A DNA stretch of 64,000 bases from Gillisella taibaishanensis (GTDB taxonomy: Bacteria > Pseudomonadota > Alphaproteobacteria > Rhizobiales > Rhizobiaceae). The DNA is taken from positions 682,001 through 746,000 of the forward strand of contig NZ_MKIN01000022.1 in the NCBI RefSeq assembly GCF_001938985.1, given 5' to 3'. A program made the position numbers and the translations under genes. Below are positions 19,505 through 30,580 of this stretch, piece by piece. Position 1 is the first letter of the stretch, and each line of letters opens with the position of its first letter. The notes beneath the pieces were generated by a model. That model was not told the DNA's origin. It did not search any database and saw only the letters and a list, made by a program, of their open reading frames with translations.

Positions 19505-20542
19505 TTACGCGCTCTGCTTGACCGCCTCGCGCACCAGCGGCGCGACTTTCGTGCCGTAAAGCTCGATACCGCGCATGATATCCTTGTGCGGCATAGGGCC
19601 TATCGCCATTTGCAGCAGGAAACGATCGTTCTTGAACAGGGCGTGGTGGGCGATGATCTTGTCCGCCACCTCTTCCGGGCCGCCGACGAACAGCGCTCCA
19701 TGCGGGCCGCGCATCGCATCATACTGGCCGCGATTGGTCGGCCCCCAGCCGCGCTCGCGGCCGATCCGGTCCATCACTTCCGCCTGCGGTGCGTAAAAGA
19801 TATCGGCGGCCGATTGGGTGGTGTCATGGATGAAGCCATGGACGTTGATCGAGGTCTTCAGGATCGAAGAATCGACCCCGGCCTTTTCCCCGCTCTGCCG
19901 GTAAAGATCGACCAGCGGTTTGAACCGGCGCGGCTCGCCGCCGATGATGGCGATGGCCAGCGGCAGGCCGAGATAACCGGCCCGCGCCACCGATTGCGGC
20001 GTGCCGCCAACCGCGATCCACAGCGGCAGCGGGTCCTGCAACGGTCGCGGATAGACGCCGCGACCCTGGATCGGCTTGCGGGTTTCGCCCTCCCAGGTGA
20101 CAATCTCGTTGTCGCGGATCTCCATCAGCAGCTGCAGCTTTTCAGCAAACAAAAGATCATAATCATCAAGCTCATAGCCGAACAAGGGAAAGCTCTCGAT
20201 GAAGGAGCCGCGCCCGGCCATCATCTCCACCCGCCCGTTGGACAGGAGATCGACGGTGGCAAATTGCTGGAACACCCGCACCGGATCATCCGAACTCAGC
20301 ACCGAAACGGCGCTCGTCAGGCGGATGTTCTTGGTCTGCACGGCGGCGGCGGCCAGGATCGTCGCGGGCGACGAGGCCATGTAATCCGGCCGGTGATGCT
20401 CGCCGAGGCCAAAAACATCCAGCCCCACTTCATCGGCCAGCCGGATTTCCGCCAGCAACTCATCCACCCGGCGCTTGGCCTCCTGCCCCTTGTTGGCTGC
20501 TTTGGGGTCGACATCGGCGAAAGTGTAAAGGCCAAGTTCCAT
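19505..20542 (-). CDS. LLM class (luciferase-like) flavin-dependent oxidoreductase
   Basis: A 345-residue TIM-barrel monooxygenase-like protein using FMN or F420-type flavin. Typical stretches are GLGEHHRPDYMASSP near residue 45, LTSAVSVLSSDDPVRVFQQFATVDLLS, and GRVEMMAGRGSF. The substrate is unknown; relatives include long-chain or sulfonate monooxygenases and uncharacterised reductases. ATG 20542 is chosen because AGAGGA lies just upstream, while the frame is open to 20641 without protein character. Upstream lie two family 1 repeat modules and a cluster of GANTC sites. Confidence 0.88.
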   Translation of the reverse strand: MELGLYTFADVDPKAANKGQEAKRRVDELLAEIRLADEVGLDVFGLGEHHRPDYMASSPATILAAAAVQTKNIRLTSAVSVLSSDDPVRVFQQFATVDLLSNGRVEMMAGRGSFIESFPLFGYELDDYDLLFAEKLQLLMEIRDNEIVTWEGETRKPIQGRGVYPRPLQDPLPLWIAVGGTPQSVARAGYLGLPLAIAIIGGEPRRFKPLVDLYRQSGEKAGVDSSILKTSINVHGFIHDTTQSAADIFYAPQAEVMDRIGRERGWGPTNRGQYDAMRGPHGALFVGGPEEVADKIIAHHALFKNDRFLLQMAIGPMPHKDIMRGIELYGTKVAPLVREAVKQSA

Positions 20543-20667
20543 GGGGTGTATCCTCTGTTGGTGCACCGGCAGATAAGTGCAAATGCACCGCTTGGCAAAC
20601 CCTGGGGTGAGAACGCAGCGTTCACCGGATGTGGCTATCAAGTGTCTTGAACGTCAGGGCAAGTCCG

Positions 20668-20829
20668 CCCCTCACCCCGCCTCCGCTGCGCTCGGCACCC
20701 CTCTCCCCACAAGGGGGCGAGGGACATTCGCAACGCTTCAGCCTCCCAGACATATTTGATGGAGAAGAAGGAGGCGGCATATCTCCTTCTCCCCCTTGTG
20801 GGGAGAAGGTGGCGGCAGCCGGATGAGGG
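20668..20829. repeat. Family 1 intergenic repeat (paired modules)
   Basis: The left module 20668-20728 and right module 20781-20829 match the pairs near 1505 and 25141, with CCCCACAAGGGGG and CCCCTTGTGGGG dyads. The pair lies upstream of the luciferase-like gene and downstream of glpK. Confidence 0.8.
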
Positions 20830-20887
20830 GAGTCGAAGCCCGCAGCAGTTCCTCATACCCATAAAAATCAACTGCTTATGATATATT

Positions 20888-20940
20888 CCTGATTCATTTT
20901 GGAATCGACTTGAATCAGTTTCTCACAACCTTGATTCACC
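20888..20940. promoter_or_regulatory. Cluster of four GANTC (CcrM-type methylation) sites
   Basis: GATTC at 20891 and 20933 and GAATC at 20902 and 20912 fall within 47 bases of AT-rich intergenic DNA just past the glpK stop codon. GANTC is the recognition sequence of the alphaproteobacterial cell-cycle methylase CcrM. Whether the cluster controls a promoter for the downstream minus-strand gene is inference. Confidence 0.35.
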
Positions 20941-20943
20941 GTC

Positions 20944-22437
<1,494 letters not shown>

Positions 22438-22745
22438 GATACTCCTCCCAGAGTTTTTCTAGAATTTCAGTTTTCGCTTTCTTTCGCTTGCGACAAGATA
22501 CGAAAGTTTTAACTCAAGTCAAAATGCAAAATGAACCGCAAACGAAGAAGGCGTCGGCCCGGTCTTCGGTCTGCCAGCAACTGCACCTGATGCCGACGTG
22601 ATCGCACAGGACAATTGCATAGCATAGCGGTTTGGGCATAGGTTTAACCGTGCTGCAGCGCAACCATCTGCGTCGCGTCCACTGTAGCCAAGCCTGTACA
22701 AGCCAAGCCCATTTCAAAAGAATTCATCGCATAGGGAGTTACGTC

Positions 22746-23516
22746 ATGACCAGGACTGTCGTCATCACCGGTTCCACCAGCGGCATCGGGCTTGGCATCG
22801 CCCGCGCCTTCGCCGCAGAAGGCGCCAATGTATTGATCAACGGCTTTGGCCCGCTCGGCGAAATCGAGGCGATCCGCAAGGAGCTGGAAGCCCATGGCGG
22901 TCGGGCACTCTACCATCCCGCCGACATGACCAAGCCCAAGGAAATCGCCGAGATGATCGAAACGGCGATTGCCGAATTCGGGGGCATCGACGTGCTCGTC
23001 AACAATGCCGGTATCCAGCATGTGGCACCGGTGGAGGAATTCCCCATCGACAAATGGGACCAGATCATCGCCATCAACATGTCGAGCGCCTTCCATACCA
23101 TGCGCGCCGCCATGCCTTCGATGAAGGAGAAGAAGTACGGCCGGATCATCAACATCGCCTCGGCCCACGGCCTGGTCGCCTCGCCGTTCAAATCCGCCTA
23201 TGTCACCGCCAAGCACGGCGTTCTCGGCATGACCAAGTCTGTCGCCCTCGAAGTCGCGACGATGGGCATCACCGTCAACGCGATTTGCCCTGGCTATGTA
23301 CTGACGCCGCTGGTTGAAAAACAGATCCCGGATACGGCCAAGGCGCGCGGCATTCCCGAAAGCGAAGTCAAGGACGTGATGCTGCATCTGCAGGCCACCA
23401 AGGAATTCGTTTCCGTCGAGGATATTGCCGCCATGACGCTGTACCTCGCCAGCGACGCTGCCAAGCAGGTTACCGGCAGCAGCTTCTCCATCGACGGCGG
23501 CTGGACGGCGCAGTAA
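22746..23516 (+). CDS. bdhA: 3-Hydroxybutyrate dehydrogenase
   Basis: A 256-residue short-chain dehydrogenase that oxidises D-3-hydroxybutyrate to acetoacetate with NAD, a step in polyhydroxybutyrate use. The cofactor motif TGSTSGIG is at residues 8-15, NNAG at 86-89, and the catalytic residues are Ser139, Tyr152 and Lys156. The NAICPGYVLTPLVEKQIP segment and the C-terminal SIDGGWTAQ are highly typical of bacterial BdhA. The start is ATG 22746 behind GGGAG; the frame is open upstream without homology. A strong hairpin follows the gene. Confidence 0.95.
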   Translation: MTRTVVITGSTSGIGLGIARAFAAEGANVLINGFGPLGEIEAIRKELEAHGGRALYHPADMTKPKEIAEMIETAIAEFGGIDVLVNNAGIQHVAPVEEFPIDKWDQIIAINMSSAFHTMRAAMPSMKEKKYGRIINIASAHGLVASPFKSAYVTAKHGVLGMTKSVALEVATMGITVNAICPGYVLTPLVEKQIPDTAKARGIPESEVKDVMLHLQATKEFVSVEDIAAMTLYLASDAAKQVTGSSFSIDGGWTAQ

Positions 23517-23556
23517 CACTCCTTCGCAATAACAGACATTAAAGACACAGAAACAG

Positions 23557-23581
23557 GAACTGCCACTTTGCGTGGCAGTTC
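23557..23581 (+). terminator. Hairpin after bdhA
   Basis: A perfect ten-base-pair stem GAACTGCCAC / GTGGCAGTTC with a five-base loop lies 40 bases past bdhA and 55 bases before xdhA. No T-run follows, so it may be a weak or Rho-aided terminator, or a leader element of xdhA. Confidence 0.5.
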
Positions 23582-23635
23582 GTATAAACTGGTGATTCTG
23601 ATCCGGGCATCCGCAATCGCTCTCGAAAGGCCATC

Positions 23636-25105
23636 ATGACCGACAGCATCCGTTTCCTGCTCAACGACCAGCCCGTGACGCTTGATAGCGCCGATCCGAC
23701 CGGCACGCTGCTGGACTATCTGCGCCTGCAAAAACAGCTGACCGGGAGCAAGGAAGGCTGTGCGGAAGGCGATTGCGGCGCCTGTACGGTTCTCGTCGGG
23801 CGGCTGGTCAAGGGCCAGCTGCGCTACGAGACCGTCAATGCCTGCATCCGGTTCATCGGGTCGCTCAATTCCACCCATGTGGTGACGGTCGAGCATCTGG
23901 CAGCAAAGGACGGCAGCCTGCATCCAGTGCAACAGGCCATGGTCGATTGCCATGGCTCGCAATGCGGCTTCTGCACCCCCGGCTTTGTCATGTCGCTCTA
24001 CGGCCTGTGGCTGGAAAGCGAGGCCCCCAGCCGGGCGGAGATCGAGCGCGCGCTGCAAGGCAATCTCTGTCGCTGCACCGGCTATGAGCCGATCGTGAAG
24101 GCGGCCGAGCAGATGGGCCACACCCGTCCGTCTGCCCTGTTCGATCCCCTAGCGCGCGAACGCGAGCAGATCGTCAAGACGCTCGCAGCCATGGCAGAGA
24201 GCGACACGATCGTGCTTGATGGCGATGGCCGCAGCCTGATCGTGCCCAACAGCGTGGCAGCACTCGCCAATGTGCTTGCCGCCCATCCAAGCGCGACTGT
24301 TGTGGCCGGCGCAACCGATGTTGGCCTCTGGGTGACAAAACAGATGCGGGTGCTGAACCCCGTCGTCTTCATCAATCATTTGCAGGAACTGCAAGACATC
24401 ACGGTCGACGCGACCGGGATCTCCATCGGTGCCGGCGTCAGCTACAGCGCGGCCTTCGACTGTCTCAGGTCCGAAATCCCAGCCTTCGGCCGGCTGATCG
24501 AGCGGATCGGCGGCCAGCAGGTGCGCAACATGGGCACGATCGGCGGCAATATCGCCAATGGCTCGCCGATCGGCGACACGCCGCCGGCCCTGATCGCGCT
24601 TGGCGCGGAACTGACCTTGCGCTCGGCGTCCGGCACCCGCACCCTGGCACTGGAGGATTACTTCCTCACCTATGGCAAACAGGACCGCCAGCCGGGCGAA
24701 TTCGTGGAAAGCGTTCATGTGCCGCGGCCAGGGGCGGACAGCCATTACGCCGTCTACAAGATCTCCAAGCGCCGCGACGAGGATATTTCAGCGCTGTGCG
24801 GCGCCTTCTATCTGGAAAAGGACGCCAGCCACCGCGTCACCACGCTTCGCATCGCCTTCGGCGGCATGGCCGGCACGCCCAAACGCGCCAGCGCTGTGGA
24901 GGCGTCCCTGATCGGCAAGATCTGGAACCGTGAAACCATCGACGCCGCCCGCGCCGCCTTCGATGCCGATTACCAGCCGCTGACCGACTGGCGCGCCAGC
25001 GCGGACTATCGCCAGCTGACGGCCAAGAACCTGCTGACCCGGTTTTTCCTGGAGACATCAGGTGAAGGGCAAGAGTTGCGGCGGTTTGCGGTGGAGGAAG
25101 TTTGA
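23636..25105 (+). CDS. xdhA: Xanthine dehydrogenase small subunit (Fe-S and FAD)
   Basis: A 489-residue subunit carrying two 2Fe-2S clusters and FAD. Plant-type cluster cysteines are Cys42, 47, 50 and 70. The second, helical cluster uses Cys110, 113, 145 and 147 (CGFC and CRC). The FAD-binding domain follows at about 195-370, with VAGATDVGLWV and the NIANGSPIGDTPP segment, and the CO-dehydrogenase flavoprotein C-terminal domain ends the chain. With XdhB it oxidises hypoxanthine to xanthine and urate in the cytoplasm, using NAD. The gene is followed by a repeat-filled 260-base gap and then xdhB. Confidence 0.96.
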   Translation: MTDSIRFLLNDQPVTLDSADPTGTLLDYLRLQKQLTGSKEGCAEGDCGACTVLVGRLVKGQLRYETVNACIRFIGSLNSTHVVTVEHLAAKDGSLHPVQQAMVDCHGSQCGFCTPGFVMSLYGLWLESEAPSRAEIERALQGNLCRCTGYEPIVKAAEQMGHTRPSALFDPLAREREQIVKTLAAMAESDTIVLDGDGRSLIVPNSVAALANVLAAHPSATVVAGATDVGLWVTKQMRVLNPVVFINHLQELQDITVDATGISIGAGVSYSAAFDCLRSEIPAFGRLIERIGGQQVRNMGTIGGNIANGSPIGDTPPALIALGAELTLRSASGTRTLALEDYFLTYGKQDRQPGEFVESVHVPRPGADSHYAVYKISKRRDEDISALCGAFYLEKDASHRVTTLRIAFGGMAGTPKRASAVEASLIGKIWNRETIDAARAAFDADYQPLTDWRASADYRQLTAKNLLTRFFLETSGEGQELRRFAVEEV

Positions 25106-25140
25106 TATGGGAATGAAGGATCAAATTTCGGTCATGGCTT

Positions 25141-25326
25141 CGCCCCCCTCATCCGGCTGCCGCCACCTTCTCCCCGGCGGGGAGAAGAGGCAGGCTGCCT
25201 TCGTCGCATTTCTATCGCAACCGTATCGAGCACGTCATATCCGGCATTTCCTCCTGGGCAAGACATCACCTCTCGTCTCTTCTCCCCAGCGGGGAGAAGG
25301 TCCCGGCAGGGGGATGAGGGGGGCGA
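25141..25326. repeat. Family 1 intergenic repeat pair inside the xdh operon
   Basis: Modules at 25141-25190 and 25275-25325 have the dyad in a variant form (CCCCGGCGGGG and CCCCAGCGGGG). The pair fills the gap between xdhA and xdhB, so it is probably transcribed within the operon and could stabilise or separate the two mRNAs. Confidence 0.8.
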
Positions 25327-25365
25327 AGCCCAATTTTGTTGCTGTCGTTTCCAGGAGCCAAGCGC

Positions 25366-27708
25366 ATGGATAAGGCCGTCTTCACCACCGCCGCTGCCAT
25401 CAATGGCCCGATGCATCAATCGCTGCGCCATGATTCAGCCCATAAGCATGTGGCCGGAAGTGCTGAATACATCGACGACATTCCCGAACCATCAGGTCTG
25501 CTGCACGGCGCGCTGGGCATGGCGGATCGCGCCCATGCCGAGATCGTGTCTATCGATCTTTCGGCCGTCAAAGCCTATCCCGGCGTCGTCGCCGTACTGA
25601 CGGCAAACGACATTCCCGGCGTCAACGATGTGTCATCAGGCGGGCGCCATGACGAGCCACTGATCACCAAAGACAAGGTAGAGTTCCACGGCCAGACGAT
25701 CTTTGCCGTCATCGCCGAGAGCCGCGACGCGGCCCGCAAGGCGGCAAGACTGGCCAAGGTGGATTACCGCGACTTGCCGTTCTGGACCGATATCGACGCC
25801 GCCATATCAAACGAGGCGCCGCTGGTCACGCCGGGCATGGTGCTGAAGCGCGGCACGCCGGAGACGGAACTCGATAAGGCCGAACACCGCCTTCAAAGTT
25901 CGATGCGGATCGGCGGCCAGGAGCATTTCTATCTGGAAAGCCATATCGCCATGGCGATCCCTGGCGAAGACGAGGATGTCACCGTCTGGTCCTCGACCCA
26001 GCACCCTTCAGAAATCCAGCATATCGTCGGCCATGTGCTGAACACGCCCTCGCATGCGATCACCGTCAACGTGCGGCGCATGGGCGGCGGCTTCGGCGGC
26101 AAGGAAACCCAGGGCAATCAATTTGCGGCGCTTGCCGCTTTGGCGGCCAAGAAGCTCAACCGCGCCGTCAAGTTTCGCCCGGACCGTGACGAGGACATGT
26201 CCGTCACCGGCAAGCGGCATGATTTCAAGATGGATTTCGACGTTGCCTTCGACGGCGCCGGCCGCATCCATGCAATAGAGGCGAAGTTCGCCGCGCGCTG
26301 TGGCTATTCCTCCGACCTGTCAGGCCCGGTCACCGACCGCGCCCTGTTTCACGCCGACAGCAGCTATTTCTATCCGCATGTGAAGCTGACCTCGCAGCCG
26401 CTGAAGACCCATACGGTGTCCAACACTGCCTATCGCGGCTTTGGCGGCCCGCAGGGCATGCTGGGCGCAGAAAGGGTGATCGAGGAAATCGCCTATGCTC
26501 TGGACAAAGACCCGCTTGAGATCCGCAAGGCCAATTTCTACGGCGAGACCGGTTCCGGCCGCGACCTGACGCCCTATCACCAGCAGGTCACGGACAACAT
26601 CATCGCCCGCGTGGTGGAGGAGTTGGAAACCTCCTGCGATTACCAGGCGCGCCGCGCCGCCATCCTCACCTTCAACAAGACGAGCGCGGTCATCAAGAAG
26701 GGCATTGCGCTCACCCCGGTCAAGTTCGGCATATCCTTCACCATGACCGCTTATAATCAGGCCGGCGCGCTTGTTCATGTCTATCAGGACGGCTCCATCC
26801 ACCTCAATCATGGCGGCACCGAAATGGGCCAGGGCCTCTATACCAAGGTCGCCCAGGTGATTGCGGATGGGTTCCAGGTGGATATCGACAAGGTGAAAAT
26901 CACCGCCACCACGACAGGCAAAGTGCCGAATACCTCGGCCACCGCCGCCTCCTCGGGCTCGGATCTGAACGGCATGGCAGCTTACGATGCCGTGCGCCAG
27001 ATCAAGGAACGGCTTGTGGCCTTTGCCGCGGAAAAATGGGGGGTATCTGCTGCCGAAGTGGTGTTCCTGCCCAATCGCGTCAAGGTCGGCGGCGAGGAGA
27101 TCCCCTTCCCCGACTTTATACGCCAGGCCTATCTCGGCCGCGTGCAGCTATCGGCTGCCGGCTTTTACAAGACGCCGAAGATCCACTGGAACCGCGAGAC
27201 CGGGCGCGGCACGCCTTTCTACTATTACGCTTACGGCGCTTCCTGCACCGAAGTCTCCGTGGACACCCTGACCGGCGAATATTTGATCGACCGCACCGAC
27301 ATTCTCCACGATGTCGGCAAATCGCTCAATCCGGCCATCGATATCGGCCAGATCGAGGGCGGTTTCGTGCAGGGCATGGGCTGGCTGACCACGGAGGAAT
27401 TGTGGTGGGACGGCAAGGGCCGGCTGCGCACCCACGCGCCGTCCACCTACAAGATCCCGCTCGCCTCCGACCGCCCGAAGATTTTCAACGTCAAGCTGGC
27501 CGATTGGGCTGAAAATACCGAACCGACCATCGGCCGCTCCAAGGCGGTCGGCGAGCCGCCCTTCATGTTGGCCAATTCCGTGCTGGAAGCACTGTCCATG
27601 GCAGCAGCCAGCGTGGCCGATTACCGGATCTGCCCGCGCCTCGATACGCCGGCAACGCCTGAGCGAATTCTGATGGCCGTGGAACGGCTGAAGGAGGCAA
27701 AGCTCTAG
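25366..27708 (+). CDS. xdhB: Xanthine dehydrogenase large subunit (molybdopterin)
   Basis: A 780-residue molybdenum-cofactor subunit. The N-terminal a/b hammerhead domain begins about SLRHDSAHKHVAGSAEYIDD. Moco-binding stretches include GQEHFYLE, the glycine-rich MGGGFGGKET, AYRGFGGPQGM, and GGTEMGQGL. The catalytic Glu is expected in VGEPPF near the end. The start is ATG 25366 after CAGGAGCC. It works with XdhA; the next gene, xdhC, begins in its stop codon. Confidence 0.96.
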   Translation: MDKAVFTTAAAINGPMHQSLRHDSAHKHVAGSAEYIDDIPEPSGLLHGALGMADRAHAEIVSIDLSAVKAYPGVVAVLTANDIPGVNDVSSGGRHDEPLITKDKVEFHGQTIFAVIAESRDAARKAARLAKVDYRDLPFWTDIDAAISNEAPLVTPGMVLKRGTPETELDKAEHRLQSSMRIGGQEHFYLESHIAMAIPGEDEDVTVWSSTQHPSEIQHIVGHVLNTPSHAITVNVRRMGGGFGGKETQGNQFAALAALAAKKLNRAVKFRPDRDEDMSVTGKRHDFKMDFDVAFDGAGRIHAIEAKFAARCGYSSDLSGPVTDRALFHADSSYFYPHVKLTSQPLKTHTVSNTAYRGFGGPQGMLGAERVIEEIAYALDKDPLEIRKANFYGETGSGRDLTPYHQQVTDNIIARVVEELETSCDYQARRAAILTFNKTSAVIKKGIALTPVKFGISFTMTAYNQAGALVHVYQDGSIHLNHGGTEMGQGLYTKVAQVIADGFQVDIDKVKITATTTGKVPNTSATAASSGSDLNGMAAYDAVRQIKERLVAFAAEKWGVSAAEVVFLPNRVKVGGEEIPFPDFIRQAYLGRVQLSAAGFYKTPKIHWNRETGRGTPFYYYAYGASCTEVSVDTLTGEYLIDRTDILHDVGKSLNPAIDIGQIEGGFVQGMGWLTTEELWWDGKGRLRTHAPSTYKIPLASDRPKIFNVKLADWAENTEPTIGRSKAVGEPPFMLANSVLEALSMAAASVADYRICPRLDTPATPERILMAVERLKEAKL

Positions 27709-28541
27709 TGCCACACGTAATCGCCGAGGGGGGAGTATCCGAGGGGGTTTTGCGGACATCGCTTTCAACATTCCTGTCGCAGCACCGCGACAGCGTCGCC
27801 GTGACCGTAACCGAGGCCAAGGGATCGACCCCGCGCGAGGCGGGCGCGCTGATGGTGGTGGCAGCGGGCAGCGTATTCGGCACGATCGGCGGCGGCCAGC
27901 TGGAGTATCTCGCCATCGCCAAGGCCCGCACAATGCTGGCCGGCGGCGAAGACGAAGCGAAGCTCGACGTGCCGCTCGGCCCTGAGATCGGCCAATGCTG
28001 CGGCGGCCGCGTGGCACTGTCGCTTGCCCGGCTGACGCCATCGCGCACGCAAGCTCTGCTGGCCGGAGAACAGACAGCCCGCGCCGCCTTTCCCGAGGTG
28101 TTCGTGTTCGGCGCGGGCCATGTAGGCCTTGCGCTTGCGGCGGCTCTCGCGCCCCTGCCCTTGCGCACCCGGCTGATCGACGCCCGCAGTGAGATTGATG
28201 GCGAAGTGCCGATGGGTATCGTGCTTGACCGCAACCCCATGCCGGAAATGCTGGTGTCGAAACTCGCCCCCGGCGGTGCGGCGGTGATCGTCACCCATGA
28301 CCATGCGCTGGATTTCCTGATTGCCCGCGAGGCGCTGGCGCGCGACGATCTCGCCTATATCGGCATGATCGGCTCGGCCAGCAAGCGCGCCACCTTCTCC
28401 CATTGGCTGGCGCGCGAGGGCGAGGATGTGACAAGACTCGAGCGGCTGATCCTGCCGATCGGCGCAAGCCCGATCAAGGACAAGCGCCCGCCCGTCATCG
28501 CAGCACTCGTGGCCGCCGAACTCGTCTGCCGACTGCTGTAA
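27708..28541 (+). CDS. xdhC: Xanthine dehydrogenase accessory factor XdhC
   Basis: A 277-residue protein that binds molybdenum cofactor, promotes its sulfuration and inserts it into XdhB. Family features are KGSTPREAGALM near the N-terminus, IGGGQLEY, GQCCGGRV with the paired cysteines, and a Rossmann-like C-terminal domain (VFGAGHVGLALA, IGMIGSASKRA). It starts at GTG 27708, sharing a base with the xdhB stop codon, so it is translationally coupled. Confidence 0.95.
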   Translation: MPHVIAEGGVSEGVLRTSLSTFLSQHRDSVAVTVTEAKGSTPREAGALMVVAAGSVFGTIGGGQLEYLAIAKARTMLAGGEDEAKLDVPLGPEIGQCCGGRVALSLARLTPSRTQALLAGEQTARAAFPEVFVFGAGHVGLALAAALAPLPLRTRLIDARSEIDGEVPMGIVLDRNPMPEMLVSKLAPGGAAVIVTHDHALDFLIAREALARDDLAYIGMIGSASKRATFSHWLAREGEDVTRLERLILPIGASPIKDKRPPVIAALVAAELVCRLL

Positions 28542-28606
28542 GCTTCAGGCAGGTCTGGGATGCGAGGCGTGGACGGTAATCGCGCAGAACGGCAAAGAGA
28601 GAAGAC

Positions 28607-30325
28607 ATGAGCGCCCTGGAAAAACTGCAGGCCCAGCGCCAGAAACTGGAGCCCCTGTTGGATCTGGCGCGCCAGCATTCGGCAGCGGATCTCGCGCTTC
28701 TGCCGGACGAGGAGCGCCGCAAGATCGAAGGCCTGCAGCAGATGGCCTGCAAAGCGGCGCGAGAGCTGGCCGAAGTCTCCATCCACGTCAAAGACTATGC
28801 CGGCGCCCGCAACCTGCTGGAAGCGATCTTGTCGATCCGCCCCGACGCCACCGTGCATATCAGGCTCGCCGATCTCATCAGGGCAGACGGTCGCTGGGCA
28901 GACGCGATTGAGCAGTACAAGGCAGCACTTGCGTCGGGCGAGCCGACCGCTGATCTCTACGCCAGCCTTGCCGATTGTCTGAAAGAAGCTGGCCGCTATG
29001 AGGAAGCCAACGAGGCCTACGACCAGGCCTTGACCCTCGACCCACACCAGACTGACGCGCTCAAAGACAAAAGCTTCCGCCTGCTGATGCAGGGCGAGTT
29101 CGACCTTGGCTTGGCGCTGATCGAACGGGCCATCGCAGCCGCCCCTGATGATCTCATCGGTCACTTCTATCACGGCCAGGCACTACAGGGCCTTGGGCGG
29201 ATGAAAGAAGCACAGCAAGCCTATCGCGAAGTGCTAGCGCGCGATCCCGATCACGTCGACGCCTATCTGCTGCTCGGCATGCTGACGCGCTATGACAAGC
29301 AAGCGCCCGAGATCGCGGCGATGCAGGCACTGCATGCAAGGCTCACCGACGAGCCAGCCCGGCGTCTGAAACTCGGCTTTGCACTCTATAAAGCGCTGAA
29401 CGACATCTCCCGTTATGACGAGGCTTATCCCTATCTCGAGGATGCCAACCGCGAGCGCCGCCGCCAGTTTCCGACCTATGCCGTCGAGCAGGATCTCGCG
29501 CTGATGCAGGCGCTGGAGGAGCGCTTTACGCCGGATTTCGTGGCGCACTGCCATGCGCTCATGGAACAGGGAGGATACCGGCAGTCGGAACGGCCAATAT
29601 TCGTGACTGGCCTGCCACGCTCCGGCACCAGCCTCACCGAACAGATCCTCGCCAGCCACGCTGACGTCTACGGCGCTGGCGAGCTGGAAACGCTGAGCTA
29701 TGCGATAGCCGATGCCTTCCTGGAGCCTCACAGCCAGATCCTGAAAGGTGAAGACAGCCTGACGCCGCAGGCGCTTGCCCATGCAACCCAGCGTTATATC
29801 GCCCCAGTGCGCGCCCGGACGGACAAGCCGCGCATCGCCGACAAGATGCCGGTCAACTTCCTCTGGATCGGCTTCATCAAGCTGATGTTTCCCGCCGCAA
29901 AGATCATCGTCACCCATCGCGATCCGCTGGCCAATGGCTTTGCCCTCTATTCCAGCTATTTCCCCAGCGACGGCATGCAATATAGCTATGACCAGACCGA
30001 GACCGCCCGCTATATCGCCGCCCACCGCCGGCTGGTCGCCCATTGGCAAAAGCTATTCCCCGATGATGTGATGGAGCTCGGCTACGAGCAGCTGACAATC
30101 GACCAGGAAGCCGAAACCCGCCGCCTGCTCGCCTTTTGCGACCTCCCCTGGGACCCCGCCTGCCTCGACTTCCATAAGGCCGAACGCGCCGTGATGACCC
30201 TGAGCTCCGCCCAGGTCCGCCAAGGCCTCTACAGCGGCGTCGACAAGAAAACCGCGCACTACCGTCCTTGGCTGGGACCGATGATCGAGGAGTTGGCGCA
30301 GGCCGGCTTGGTCGAGCGAGGCTGA
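28607..30325 (+). CDS. TPR-repeat sulfotransferase-family protein
   Basis: A 572-residue fusion. About residues 1-300 are tetratricopeptide repeats (for example the stretch GRYEEANEAYDQALTLDP). The rest is a sulfotransferase domain with the 5'-phosphosulfate loop TGLPRSGTSLTEQ and the 3'-phosphate segment IVTHRDPLANGFALY. Such proteins transfer sulfate from PAPS to unknown acceptors, sometimes proteins or glycans. It lies between xdhC and puuD on the same strand, only 65 bases after xdhC, although no link of sulfation to purine use is known. Start ATG 28607 follows an AGAGAGAAG site. Confidence 0.85.
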   Translation: MSALEKLQAQRQKLEPLLDLARQHSAADLALLPDEERRKIEGLQQMACKAARELAEVSIHVKDYAGARNLLEAILSIRPDATVHIRLADLIRADGRWADAIEQYKAALASGEPTADLYASLADCLKEAGRYEEANEAYDQALTLDPHQTDALKDKSFRLLMQGEFDLGLALIERAIAAAPDDLIGHFYHGQALQGLGRMKEAQQAYREVLARDPDHVDAYLLLGMLTRYDKQAPEIAAMQALHARLTDEPARRLKLGFALYKALNDISRYDEAYPYLEDANRERRRQFPTYAVEQDLALMQALEERFTPDFVAHCHALMEQGGYRQSERPIFVTGLPRSGTSLTEQILASHADVYGAGELETLSYAIADAFLEPHSQILKGEDSLTPQALAHATQRYIAPVRARTDKPRIADKMPVNFLWIGFIKLMFPAAKIIVTHRDPLANGFALYSSYFPSDGMQYSYDQTETARYIAAHRRLVAHWQKLFPDDVMELGYEQLTIDQEAETRRLLAFCDLPWDPACLDFHKAERAVMTLSSAQVRQGLYSGVDKKTAHYRPWLGPMIEELAQAGLVERG

Positions 30326-30476
30326 GCTTTCCACCCCGGCAGAACCAATCACGCCGCCAGCCCAACCAACCAATCTGCCTAAAACGAATGCATGCACAAA
30401 TTTCTGCGCTTTGATGGAAAAGTGCCCTTCCCTTGGCGCGCGGGATTTTGCAATGTCGACGGTCGGGAGAGCCAAA

Positions 30477-30520
30477 GCATCGGCCGAAAAGTGGGAACCG
30501 GTTTTCGGATGACCCGATGC
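30477..30520. repeat. Intergenic hairpin repeat upstream of puuD
   Basis: GCATCGG...CCGATGC encloses CCGAAAA...TTTTCGG around GTGGGAACCGG. This 'CCGAAAAGTGGGAACCGGTTTTCGG'-type element is a common rhizobial intergenic repeat. It lies 61 bases before the puuD ATG, in a 255-base gap that otherwise shows only promoter-like AT-rich stretches. Confidence 0.65.
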
Positions 30521-30580
30521 GAATAGAAACCAGAGCATGGCGCCCAAAGTTCTGCGTCCTATGCTTTCATGAGGTCTATA

